NCBI GenBank assembly: GCA_022592445.1
Contig: JABYQR010000113.1
Span: forward strand, 54,052-118,051
Direction: 5' to 3'
Length of the DNA stretch: 64,000 bases
DNA from: Cytidiella melzeri
Lineage: Eukaryota; Basidiomycota; Agaricomycetes; Polyporales; Irpicaceae
Within the stretch, counting starts at the first letter, position 1. Every line of letters begins with the position of its first letter. Made by a program: the position numbers and the translations under genes. Below the pieces are notes generated by a model, which saw only the letters and a program-made list of their open reading frames with translations, searched no databases and had not been told where the DNA came from. Shown piece after piece: positions 1 to 10,986 of this stretch.

Positions 1-2
1 GA

Positions 3-2156
3 ACGACAAATCCACTCACTCAGGATCCTCGTCTCAAGAATCGACGACTAACAGGAGCTGCGCGCCAAGCTGTTCAAAGTGAGATTGAAAACGAGATAGA
101 GCAAGAGCTGTTGCGGTGGCTCACAGAGCAGCCCATGCACCGTTATCAGAATATTCCTGTAGATTCAGGTGAGCATATATCCATGATTGTTGTCGAAGGG
201 CTTTGACGTACTGAATACACACTGTCACTGGCAGAGCGACGAAGTCAGATTCGCGCTGGTGACCATTTCAATATCTTACTTACCCTTGATGGTACGTGGC
301 CAGGTTCATGACCTATCAAAGCGCAGCTTATCCTGTAATGTTCCAACGTTAGGCCTCAATGTTCATCGAGACACTCTCGTTGAAATTCTTCATACTTGGG
401 GTCTTGGTCAAGGAAAGTACGCTTGGCATAAAAGCACCACAACGTGGAATGATCAACAGCTCACCTGCTTAGCCATTCGGCTGCAGTCTTCTTCGATTGA
501 TGGTCTGTCCACGTCCACATTCCCAATCCGTGGACACTATTTCATCAAGTATCGGAATGGATTAGTCGGAAAGCATTTCAAAGCCATTCAACAGGTGATG
601 GTATTTCACCTGTATACTGAGCTCGAAAACCCGCTCTTACTCGCACTGTGGAGGGCAACTGGTGAAGTCGGAGCGTTGCTGCACTATTCAACAATTGACG
701 ACTTGGAATCTTACCTTGTATGTCGTCTTATCTCTTTCTGTTTGCACGGTGTATTCACACGGCCGCATGTAAAGGAGGACCTCGAAATCCTCATCGATAA
801 CGTGCTAGATATTTGGGCAGAGCTTGATCCGCTGCGCATCATAGAAAAGGGTAAGCTCCATGTGCTTACCCATCTTATTCAAGATATTCGCAATGCAGGT
901 CCCGCTATTGTTTACTCGACCGAGATTTTCGAGTGCTGGAACGCAATCTTTCGGACATGCAGCATTCTCTCGAACCATCAATCTCCTAGCCACGACATTG
1001 CGGAGGCACTTGGAGAGTTGGAGTGTTTCAAACACCTGGTCAGCGGTGGCTGGTGGAAAACAAAGGCAGGAAAGTACGTACAAGCTGGCAAGGGAGTACG
1101 GAACATGTTTCTTACATATCCGGATATTCAACGACGACTTGGATGGGTGGAACGGCGGATACTTGTTCCTGGTAAGCAACTCATTAGCATTGATGCGATC
1201 TATGTTTCTAACGGTGGACCTTAATAACTTTGAAAGGATCAGTAAAGCAGAAGAGTCGCAAGAAACGCACGAGCGCACGCTGGTCTTCAATCCGTCAAGC
1301 CGAACACTTAACAATAGATACGCTGGAGCCAGGGAACTTGAGCGGTCGCTCTGAAGGCGAATGGGAGTACGGATCTCATGTTGTATCCCAAGTGCATGAC
1401 ATTTGCCGTGAAGGCTCTTGGGTTTTTTATGATTTGAAATCAGACGATGATCAGGTGCGACACAGAGCACGGCATTCTGTTCAAGTCCAGATCTCTGACC
1501 ACCCTATAAAGACTTACACCTCACATGCTGGTCGGATTCGTCGTGTGCTAATATCAAAGTTGTCAACTTTGCACGCCTTCATAGTAATTGACGAGTTCAA
1601 CATCCTTGAGCAGTTAGACGAACGTACACGCATGCCAGTTCTCGTTCGCGGAAAATCTGCTAACATGTGCCATTTTGTGGAACCTATGGTACGCACGGAT
1701 GTGTTTCATAAAGCTCTGTTCTCATTCTACCATTTTCCATTATAGCATGTCAAGTTCATATTCAACGCTCAACACAACTGCCTTCTTGCGGAGTGTAGCA
1801 TCAAAGACTCGGGCTCCGACCTGCAGGAACGCCAAGCTACGACGCTTCCCCGTAAAGTTGTTATGCATGAGGCTCGGGAATGCTATCTCCTAAACCTGCA
1901 CGGACTTCATAATGCCTCCCTCATCCGCCAAGCACTACCGCGACACCTGACGAAGCCAGTGCCCTACCTTCAAGATAGAGCGAGCAAGCATCGAGAATTT
2001 GCAGCGGCTGCACGCCAATTGCTGATAACCAAGCGTTCAGATGCAGTAGCAAAGGCAAAGGCGACTCGCGCACGGAACTCGAAGGCAGCCCCAAAAGATG
2101 TGCAGCCTCAGGCGGCCGGAACAACGGAATCGACTTCACGAATTGATAATGCATAG
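3..2156 (+). CDS. Repeated Agaricomycete ORF family, 5'-truncated by window edge; probable transposon-derived protein
   Basis: Spliced ORF whose 5' end lies outside the window. Two introns are clear: 1172-1236 (GT-AG, phase 1) and 1689-1745 (GT-AG, phase 0). They join three reading blocks that end at the stop at 2156. Recognisable blocks, in order, are HRDTLVEILHT, KLHVLTHLIQDIR, STEIFECWNA, LSNHQSPSHDIAEAL, KFIFNAQHNC, and LHNASLIRQALP. From memory these belong to a large protein family repeated many times in Agaricomycete genomes and usually annotated as hypothetical. Its copy number and lineage restriction suggest a mobile-element origin, but I see no catalytic signature that settles this. 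The 5' exons (before about 300) do not join in a single clean frame by my reading, so an upstream frameshift or unrecognised introns are possible. The C-terminus is basic and Ala-rich. No host function can be assigned. Confidence 0.6.
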
Positions 2157-2437
2157 CTTTGTACGCCACATATGCACCCCCTTGCCTACATGAACACTCA
2201 CATTCTCCGCAGATTCTAGCACTGGTACCTCTTCGATCCACTGTCACGGCCTGTCACCTACCGTGACTCAGATAGAAATGTAATGCAGCTCACCATCCCT
2301 TTGTTATTTTATCTGTTCAGGATTTCTGTAGGTAGACACTATGTATAGCATATGTTTCCTGCAAATTTTGAGTGCGTAGCGTGAAAATTCACCGAAGTGT
2401 TATTCATTTACACTTCGCACTTGAGGCACCTAATATT

Positions 2438-2451
2438 GCGTGACGTCACGC
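2438..2451. promoter_or_regulatory. 14-bp palindrome with perfect CRE core (TGACGTCA)
   Basis: GCGTGACGTCACGC is a perfect palindrome containing the ATF/CREB-type octamer TGACGTCA. It lies about 190 bp upstream of the ATG of the tubulin pseudogene, a sensible place for a promoter element. The rest of 2157-2632 holds no gene that I can support. Functional use is inference, because the downstream gene is dead. Confidence 0.45.
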
Positions 2452-2632
2452 GTATCGTGCGATTGAAACCGCGCATTCTGCCTCAGGCTTTCCTTCTCTC
2501 TTTATGACAGCGACCACTCCGATACTCCTGTTTGCATCTTTGCCCACCAAGACGAAGTCCTCCTCCAACCCCCTCGGCTCAAGCAGCGCTGTTGCTCCAA
2601 TTCAAAGCCGTGGTTGCAAACATCCATGCCAA

Positions 2633-3740
<1,108 letters not shown>

Positions 3741-4182
3741 TCTGCATATATCATACAAATGTAATTATGTAGCTCGCATTCGCAAGAATCTTTGTTATTA
3801 GGAAATCAAGTGTGAGACTGTGAGTGCTAACCAGCTTACCCCAAGTCTCGAGTCTTCGAGGCGACACAATGGACTCCGGCGAACGTGACAAGTACATGCG
3901 ACACACCCCAGCTAATCTTATGATGGTCAATTTCAGTTACTCATCGTCAACTCGGGTGATGTGCACCAGGTGGATCTCGAGCTTTTCCAAAGAGACACCC
4001 CCGGATTTTCATATGAAGTGTCACCAGCTAATCTCACATTTCCGACATGCTGAGCAGGAGTCCGAGATCATCTACGAGCCAGCCGACGGACAGCCGAAAG
4101 CCACGCTTGATAGCTGCTGACTCCCATACTCTCGGCGCCTCCCGCTCACTCCTGAAAATCACCATCTCAAAAGTTGGCGGTG
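3741..4182. other. No assignable gene
   Basis: Between the tubulin remnant and the first terminal inverted repeat. Short open frames exist on both strands, but none shows a family motif or coherent splicing. It may contain the decayed tubulin 3' end or the flank of the insertion site. Confidence 0.4.
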
Positions 4183-4325
4183 TAGTCTCGGTCCCAGACC
4201 CTCTGCACGCTGCCACGTGCGCTGCCTTCCTGTTTTGGGGGCGGAGAACGAAAAAAAAAACCAGGAAGCCAGCTGAGTGTCTGGTGTTCCTGGCCTATCC
4301 GGGTGTAGGTAAATCCCACGTGGTC
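4183..4325 (+). repeat. Left terminal inverted repeat, unit 1
   Basis: Inverted partner of 10579-10705. It begins TAGTCTCGGTCCCAGAC, then contains TTCCTGTTT, an A-rich tract, a GTCTGGTGTT box, a GGGTGTAGGT box and a CCCACGTGG E-box-like core, in the same order as the reverse complement of the right repeat. Confidence 0.75.
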
Positions 4326-4437
4326 GTAATTATCTGCGACCGTGACTGCAAATCACGGCGCAATCAATTTACGAGTTTTGTACACTACACGTCCCAATAA
4401 ACTTTGCTTTCCCCCGTCTTGTCTCGTTCGCCCTCAA

Positions 4438-7288
4438 ATGCCTCGCGCACGTGTTCCACGCCAGTACTTTGAAGGTGCCGACCTCGAGGACGAAGACGAC
4501 TCGGACTCTGGTGACGAGTCTGAGCCCAGCCCTGCCAGAGGACCGCTTGGTAGGACAACACGGTGCGCGAGCCGCCTTGAGACCACCTCGCATCGACGGA
4601 TTGCCGCGAGGTTGAGATGCACCATCAACTTCATGGCGCTACAGGGTCTGGACGTTGCCACGCTTCTGTATTATCTCACCTGGAACCTGGACAACGAGGA
4701 AGACGAGCAACTCGATGCAGATGACCGAGACAACCTATTCACGCATACATCGAACCTCGGTGTAATCAAGTACGCACGCACCGCCCTCACGCACTACGAC
4801 AAACTGCCTCAGATCCTAGATAATTTGCGGTGCCCCCCGCGCGAACACGGTAGAGGAATTCGATCGCAGGGTGCTCGCGACGCCATGGACGCCTGGTCAC
4901 TCGACAATGTGAAGATGCTCGTTTCGAAGGACTTGCACGCCCTCTCTGCCATGATGACCTGCCCCCCTTCCAATTTGACAGAGGAGCATCTGCTGTCAAT
5001 CAACCTCGTCGACTCAGTTCGAGAGGCCCGAGCTCTCGCGCCAACTCTCTGGGATCTGTTACTCTCGGCGACATGTACTCCACGACAGCTCAAAAAGAAT
5101 ACGTACAAGGATCCTTCAGAGGTACGCTGTATGTGTGCGTAGCGATTGAACCCACTCAAATTACTGCGCAGGTCATTTTCATAATTATGTGCCAGCTGTC
5201 CTTCTCGCGCTCGAGCAAACGCTGCAAGTACCAGCAGCTGATGAGCATCTACTTCAAGTCCTGCGGAGTATCAGGCAAGGCCGCCGATACGCTCTATCTC
5301 TGGAAGATCTGCATGAACCAGAAATGGATTTACGGCATGCTCGAGCGCATTGGCGATAGAAACCACCAACAAATGCTCAACGACATTCATGTCCTTGGCC
5401 TACCTGTCGCTGGTGGTCACGACAACCTCGATCTCGGTTTCAAGACATACAAACAACGCACCGACAACAAGAGCCATTTTGACAGCGGCTGCGCCGCCAC
5501 TATTTACACCTTCACTGACGCGAGCTGTGTTGCCCCCGATGCAAAGGCCTTCCAGCAGAAGTGGCACAAAGGTGCCAAGGACCCTATCTCCTCCCTCGAT
5601 ATCTTCGACGCAGAGACTTCTGGAGCCGAGCGCTTGTTCCAGGAGAACAAGTATACCGTGCTCAAGATCTTGATGATGAGCACGGAGTTCTCCTTCGAGA
5701 CGTACACCCAACGTTCGCACTCTGTTTTTGCGCGGCCGCCTGCTGTATTGCAGCTCCCCATAGGTCGGGAGCATGCCACTCGCCAGTATATGGTCGAGAC
5801 CGTACACAAGGAGGAAACCTCTCTAGACGGCAATGACAAATGCATGCAAGAGTGGTTCTTGCAGGCAAGTGCTCTGCTCTCAGACTCTCAGATCAGAACA
5901 TGTACTGAATTGGCTACCCTCCGCAGATACGACTCAATGACGATGAAACCAGGCAGAGTCTCACGCAGAACAAGATCATCCCGTGGATTGGAGATCAACT
6001 CACTGTCTGTCGCCTTCGCACTCTGAAGAAACTACGCAGCTGGGACCTCAACTGGTGGAACCGCATGGAGGAGATCCTCGAGCTATTCGGATGGTTCCAC
6101 ACGCAGATATACCAAGAACACTCGATCATCAAGCAGCACTACACTACGACAAAAGGTATGGGCCTCAAGATGGCCTTCGATGTGCTAGAACGCAAGGGGC
6201 TTGGGGCACCGTCGGTCCAGGGGAACTACCATCAGATTGCACGAGAGGCTCTCAAGCACGTAACGATGGCTCACGTTTGAGACCTTTGGCAGCTCGTTGG
6301 CAATGCTCAAGATCTCACTGAGTTACACGCCAAGACTCCCGAAGATCTCAATGCTATTGCTGAGAAGATTGTGACTGACTACGCCTCGACAAACGCACTC
6401 ACAAAGCTGGACGCTTTGCCGCGAGAGGAGCAAGATGATCTATTCAAGAATGCCGTGATGTACTGTCGCGATGGCCTCGACTACTAGAACCTCGACGACG
6501 CAATGCTCTCAGGGGATGTCAGCCGCATGGAGCTTTTGCTCCCGCGACTGCTCTATCGGTACCACGGCGGGAACAATTGCAAGTACACCATCGAGTTTCT
6601 TGAGTTATTTCAGTCCATCCTCCGAGAGTGGCCAGAGGATTTGAAGTACGTCTTGCGCTCATACCCGCGTAATCGTCACTAATACTGCTCTAGGGAATTT
6701 GTGATGTGTCACTGCTGGCTTGCGAACACAACGGGAGATAAGGACACATTTCTCGCGTACGACATGGTGCAAGAACATAACATCCGGGACATCAAGGTAA
6801 GCTGTTCAGCTCTTATAGACGAAGGCAAAACTCATATTCACGCGAAGTACACCTTCATGGTGCTCGGGCCTTTCGCAACATGGGATTATATTCACAAGAT
6901 CTCGGCCTCTATTCCCACCCAGCGGAAGGTGAAGGACCATGTCGAGGCAAACTTCAACCACTTCCGACGCGGCAAGTCTCACACCACTCCCGAGGCTGAG
7001 AAAGACATCAAGAACCTACAAGATGCGTATCAAACCACAAGAGTGCATGTGCGCGTCCCCGGGCAACATCTCCTGGCAGTTGATCGTGCGAAGGACTTTG
7101 TCGCCCTCGGGAGTGATCAGCTCAAACTCAATGCCACAATCAAACGCTGGTCGGAAAGACACACCTCGTCTCGTGCTACCACAGAAGATTGGGAGCTTGA
7201 GCCTCCTATCCATACACACGCTGATTCTGACGACACAACACAAATGCAGGTAGGCATACGACGTGCAGATGGAAGTGCAAATTTGTAG
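4438..7288 (+). pseudogene. DUF6589-type protein, unit 1 (two nonsense codons)
   Basis: Exons 4438-5121, 5172-5864, 5927-6645, 6694-6796 and 6848-7288 give 880 in-frame codons including the stop. The second intron uses a GC-AG donor (GCAAGT). The start ATGCCTCGC is matched by ATGCCGCGG in unit 2. The diagnostic block is WIGDQLTV near residue 480, the GDQLT motif I associate with DUF6589. Other blocks shared with unit 2 are LYYL.WNLD, LDNVKM, NLGFKTY, EGNDK, ERKGL..PSVQGN.HQ, MVQEHNIRDIK, ISASIPTQRKVKDHVEANF and RRGKSHT. Two in-frame stops kill it: TGA at 6278-6280, where unit 2 has an Arg codon, and TAG at 6485-6487. Both look like single C-to-T changes. Its function is unknown. Being paired with a helicase inside inverted repeats makes a transposase role plausible, but this is not shown. 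Confidence 0.75.
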
Positions 7289-7337
7289 TACAAACACGTT
7301 GTAATCTAGTTATGCAATACATACACGCCTGCAACAC

Positions 7338-10300
7338 CTATAACTGTCCTTTCTTGATGGGTTTCCAACAAAGCTTCACAGGCGAGTTGCGAGGGGCATT
7401 ACTGGGCTGAGGCTGAGGGTGAGCTTGCGCCGCCGACGGAGGAGTGGGTTGGAAGGAAAAAGGTGCTTGCATGGTGCTCGGAAAGGGGGTCTCGGATGAC
7501 AGCGGGAACTGGGGCAGATCATAGAGGCAAGGCGAATTTGTGTCTGGAAGCAAGCCATAGTACGGGGTAAAAGACAGCAAGGGCGAGGCAAGAGACGACG
7601 AGGGCGAGACCAGAGACGACGAGGGCGAGGCAAGAGACGACAAGGACGAGGCAAGAGACGACGGGGGCGAGGCAAGAGATGAGAAGGGAAAGACGAGAGA
7701 CGACGAGGGCGAGGCAAGATTCAACGGACTGGAAGGTGACGCGGAGGCAAGGAACGAGGAGCTGGAGGACTGAATAAGAGCAGCGTCCAACGCCGGAAGC
7801 AATTGGGACACCCTCTCCTGAGGGATTGGCACCAGAAGGGGATCTGTGCGTACAAAGCGTTTGCTGGATCCGTTGTACATGGCAAACAACGTTTGGCCGG
7901 GAGTAGTCTGCAGGGGCAAGTCCTTGTTTTGCTGGACAAGATCGAGCAGATGTGCATTGCGGCTGTCCTCTAGGCGCGTTTTGTCTTGGATCACCTTATT
8001 TGCTTCCGTCTTCTGACGCTTTTGAGACGCAGTAGCAGCCAGCTGTGCAATATGTTGCTCCTCAGCTCGAGCAACCACATTGAGAACTTCTTGACCGAGG
8101 CGAGTGGCGAATCTCCATTCAGGAATGAATAGCTGCAGCAGATCGAGAGTCGAGACATGGGCATTTGTTGCTATAAAGTTGAGGTACTTGTCCGCGAGCA
8201 GGGTTTGAGGGGGGAATGAGCACTTGCTATAGCTCTGCTGCCAACGCTCAATTCTCCAGCTATGCAAGGCTTGAAAGACAACTTCTCGACAATTTCCGCG
8301 CCGTTCTTCCCTGCGAATCTTCACCATGTCGGCTGTCGTTCGGTCCGAGGGAGAGGCTTTAATGCAAACTCAATCCGACTTATCAGTTCTAAGATCTTTA
8401 TGTCATCCTCCGTATGAGGGACTTCAGCAGTACCTCGCTTTTTGATACAGTTGTGGCAGCATGTAACAGTGAGAGCTGAGAAGTGATCAAAGGTAAGTGT
8501 TCATGATCATTGATCAATGTGTACTTACAACAAACACGGGGCGGATTGTCAAAGAACGCATCAGATATCTCTTGCACGCAGGTTGATGTAATGCACAGCT
8601 CCCGCATCTCGGGGTCCATACGCTTGCGGTGTTGTAGCTCTCCATGGACGTTGAAAGCTGCCTCTAGCTCATCGGGCTGTCCAGTGGCAGGTACATTTTG
8701 TCCGTGAGTGACGTCGGTGCCATCAGTGCTGGGACCCTGAAGAATTCCAGCGTGTTCCTGTGCCTGATGTTCCTGTGCCTGGTCCTCGTGACGCTTGCGC
8801 TTGAGCGCTGCCGGAGAATCAACTTCTTCCTGCTTGATACTCGACGATGCAGGAGGTTGGCTGCCCTCGGATGCAGACTGCTTGGCAGTAGGCTTTCTCT
8901 TCCTTGTCATTTGGTAAACTGATAGCTCGACAAGCAGAACTGATATTGCAGGATCTCCATTTTGACCTCCTCGGCCGAAATGCTGAGTGTAGTCACTGAT
9001 AGAGTCAGGGACCATGAATTGCACTGTGATGGAACACCGCGGTATGTCCATACCCTTGGAACCTTATGCGTCAAAAATTGCTGATGAGAAATTGTTTGGA
9101 CATACCATTCCCATAGCGTCCGTGGCGTAAACAATGTCAATCTTCTCTTCCATGAATAACCGTACCACACGAGACTTGGTTCGACTCTCTCGCACGCTAT
9201 TACAGAAGCCCAGCTTCAGACGGTATGTGTCGGGTATTTTCGAGGTTGCATCTAGCCAGAGCTGCATGGCAAGCTCTCGCGTTTTGACATATACAATTGC
9301 ACGCTCGAGAGGTTCTCCCCGGAAGGCTGGTGCTAAGAGGAAGTCGAGCGAGTCACAGCTTCGCGCTGCTGCTGGTAAGCAACATACAATTTGTGTAATG
9401 TTGTGACGTTGATTACCGAGATTGAGATGAAAGGTTGTTTGCTTAGAGAAGGATAGCTTCTTATACACCGTTTCAAGCATGCCAGGAGATAGCGTCGCAG
9501 AAGCAATCATCAAGGGTTTACGCGCTGTGAACGATCGGGCCTGCTCCAGGTCGGTGAACGCCTCACGGAAATCATCACCCCACTGCGCAACACAATGTGC
9601 CTCGTCCACAATAATTCCACCCACATTCTTCATCCAACTCGAGCTCCTCATGAGCTTTGAGAACCGAGGATGCTTCAAGATCATTTCCGGAGAGGTGATG
9701 ATGACACGGAAGTGATCAGCTTCGAGTTGCTGGAAACTAAGGTGAGTCTTTGTAATAACATGTGAATCGCGTGAGATATCACCTGGTGCAGCTTGTGCGA
9801 ATAGTCCTCGCCATTGACAGCCACAGCGGTCAGCCCCATATCACGGAACCGCGTAGCCTATCAGAGTGAGTGAGTGCATGGCGCATATAGTCAGCTTCGA
9901 GTACATTGACAATCCTTATCAGAAACTCACCTGGTCACGTTCGAGAGCATTGAGAGGTGAGACAATGATCACCTTTGAATCGGACTCCTCGACGAGCAGT
10001 GGCATGACGAAGGGGAGTGTTTTCCCAAAGCCTGTCCCCGCCACAATCACGACGTCCAACTCGAGATGGAAGGCTTCCGCGACGTCTTCTTGATACCAAT
10101 ACGGTACGCGTCCATGACATCTAGCTTCAATCTTGTGTCTGACTCTACTCCGCCATGTCTCGGAACAATACTGGCAATCTTTCTTTGCCTGTTCTCGGGC
10201 CTCTTTGAGTAGCTTGTACGACCGAGCATGGTTGACCATCTTTGGAGCCAGGGGCTGTAGTTCATCCAGAACAGACTCATATGTATTTGCTGCTGAAGGC

Positions 10301-10452
10301 TGTGATGGAAGGGACGAGGTCGTGCAAGACGCAGTTGTCAAAGATTGGCTACCAGACAGGGCTGCAGTAGCTTCGGGGCGCGGGCGACGTGCCATCAGGG
10401 CGTCGAGAGGGTCCCATCGCTGCTTGTTGACTCGTGTAATTGTTACTGGCAT
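7338..10452 (-). CDS. RecQ-type superfamily 2 DNA helicase, unit 1 (intact)
   Basis: Complement of exons 10452-9931, 9857-9783, 9729-9106, 9054-8529, 8475-8434 and 8356-7338. The sum is 2808 nt, or 935 residues plus stop, with no break. Helicase motifs in order: GTGFGKT (Walker A, near residue 137), TSPEM, DEAHCVAQWGDDFR (motif II plus the aromatic-rich loop typical of RecQ), SATLS, ATDAMGMGMDIP (motif V) and QHFGRGGQNGD (motif VI). A C-terminal cluster TCCHNC resembles the zinc-binding part of RecQ-Ct. It is followed by a domain with WRIERWQQSYSKC, common in the expanded Agaricomycete RecQ-like proteins, and a Ser-rich tail of heptad repeats. It should unwind DNA 3'-to-5' using ATP. The gene converges on the DUF6589 gene and starts about 130 bp inside the right inverted repeat. 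It is the only intact coding sequence in the two units. It could be mistaken for a telomere-linked helicase, but the inverted repeats argue for a mobile element. Confidence 0.9.
7579..7719 (-). repeat. 21-bp coding minisatellite in the RecQ tail
   Basis: Six to seven head-to-tail copies of a 21-bp unit close to GAGGGCGAGGCAAGAGACGAC (written on the plus strand). On the coding strand it gives a heptapeptide near SSLASPS. Being in multiples of three, it keeps the frame, and it probably forms a disordered linker. Unit 2 has no such array in the matching tail. Confidence 0.85.
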
Positions 10453-10578
10453 ATTGTTGAGCAATAAGACATGGAGGGACAATGGAATAGCGAGACAGAG
10501 ACGAAGTAAGTACAGGGTCGCGCGTAGTGCTAATAACATAAGCGCCCGCAGTGGACGCGTTTTGGACGCGACATGATT

Positions 10579-10705
10579 GCCACGTGGGAGTTCACCTACA
10601 CCCAGATAGGCCAAAAACACCAGACGTTCGGGCGCCCCCCTCTCTCTTTTTTTCGTCCTCCGCTCCCTAAACAGGAAGGTGCCCAAACGTCTGGGACCGA
10701 GACTA
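10579..10705 (-). repeat. Right terminal inverted repeat, unit 1
   Basis: Reverse-complement partner of 4183-4325, ending TCTGGGACCGAGACTA. Inside it, CCAGACGTTCGGG (10620) and CCAAACGTCTGGG (10683) form an inverted pair about 50 bp apart. The same pair recurs in the right repeat of unit 2. Confidence 0.75.
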
Positions 10706-10836
10706 ACGCAACCCAAACCTGTCGGTTTGTGCGCGGTTGCCAGATTAAGAAACTTTGATCGCGAAAAAAGAGACCAAGTTCCTGCCCTGACGTCTGGCGC
10801 ATTTCGTACAGACGGGTGTAGATCAATCATCACGTG
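10704..10836 (+). repeat. Left terminal inverted repeat, unit 2
   Basis: Inner half is strongly similar to the reverse complement of 17248-17375. The outer 40 bases have drifted, keeping only the order of CCCA.AC-like boxes. Confidence 0.55.
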
Positions 10837-10986
10837 CTAGGTCGACGGCCGCTGAGACAGCGCTGATGTACTGAGTAGCTTCGCACTGTACAGACGAGTC
10901 ACCACATACGCTCGAATTAACAATGTGATTGTGTCCCCATCCTCTACTACGTGTGATACAACCTAACAAATACATAGAACTACGGC

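Larger units (their letters stand above)
4183..10705. mobile_element. Two-gene DNA element, unit 1 (DUF6589 + RecQ helicase, terminal inverted repeats)
   Basis: The 6.5-kb unit is bounded by imperfect inverted repeats of about 130-140 bp whose outer 17 bp are perfect (TAGTCTCGGTCCCAGAC inward from each end). The match stops exactly at TA on both sides, so a TA target duplication is possible. Inside are two convergent genes, DUF6589 (+) and a RecQ-type helicase (-), with stops about 50 bp apart. Each start codon lies about 110-130 bp inside its inverted repeat, so each repeat probably also carries a promoter. A second unit of the same plan abuts at 10704. That the whole is one transposable unit is inference from symmetry and repetition. 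I cannot place it in a described superfamily. Confidence 0.65.

Noticed and set aside
7016..7297. Minus-strand 93-codon frame and similar antisense frames over DUF6589, RecQ, gag and pol
   Set aside because: Shadows of the coding frame on the opposite strand, without motifs or conservation between units.
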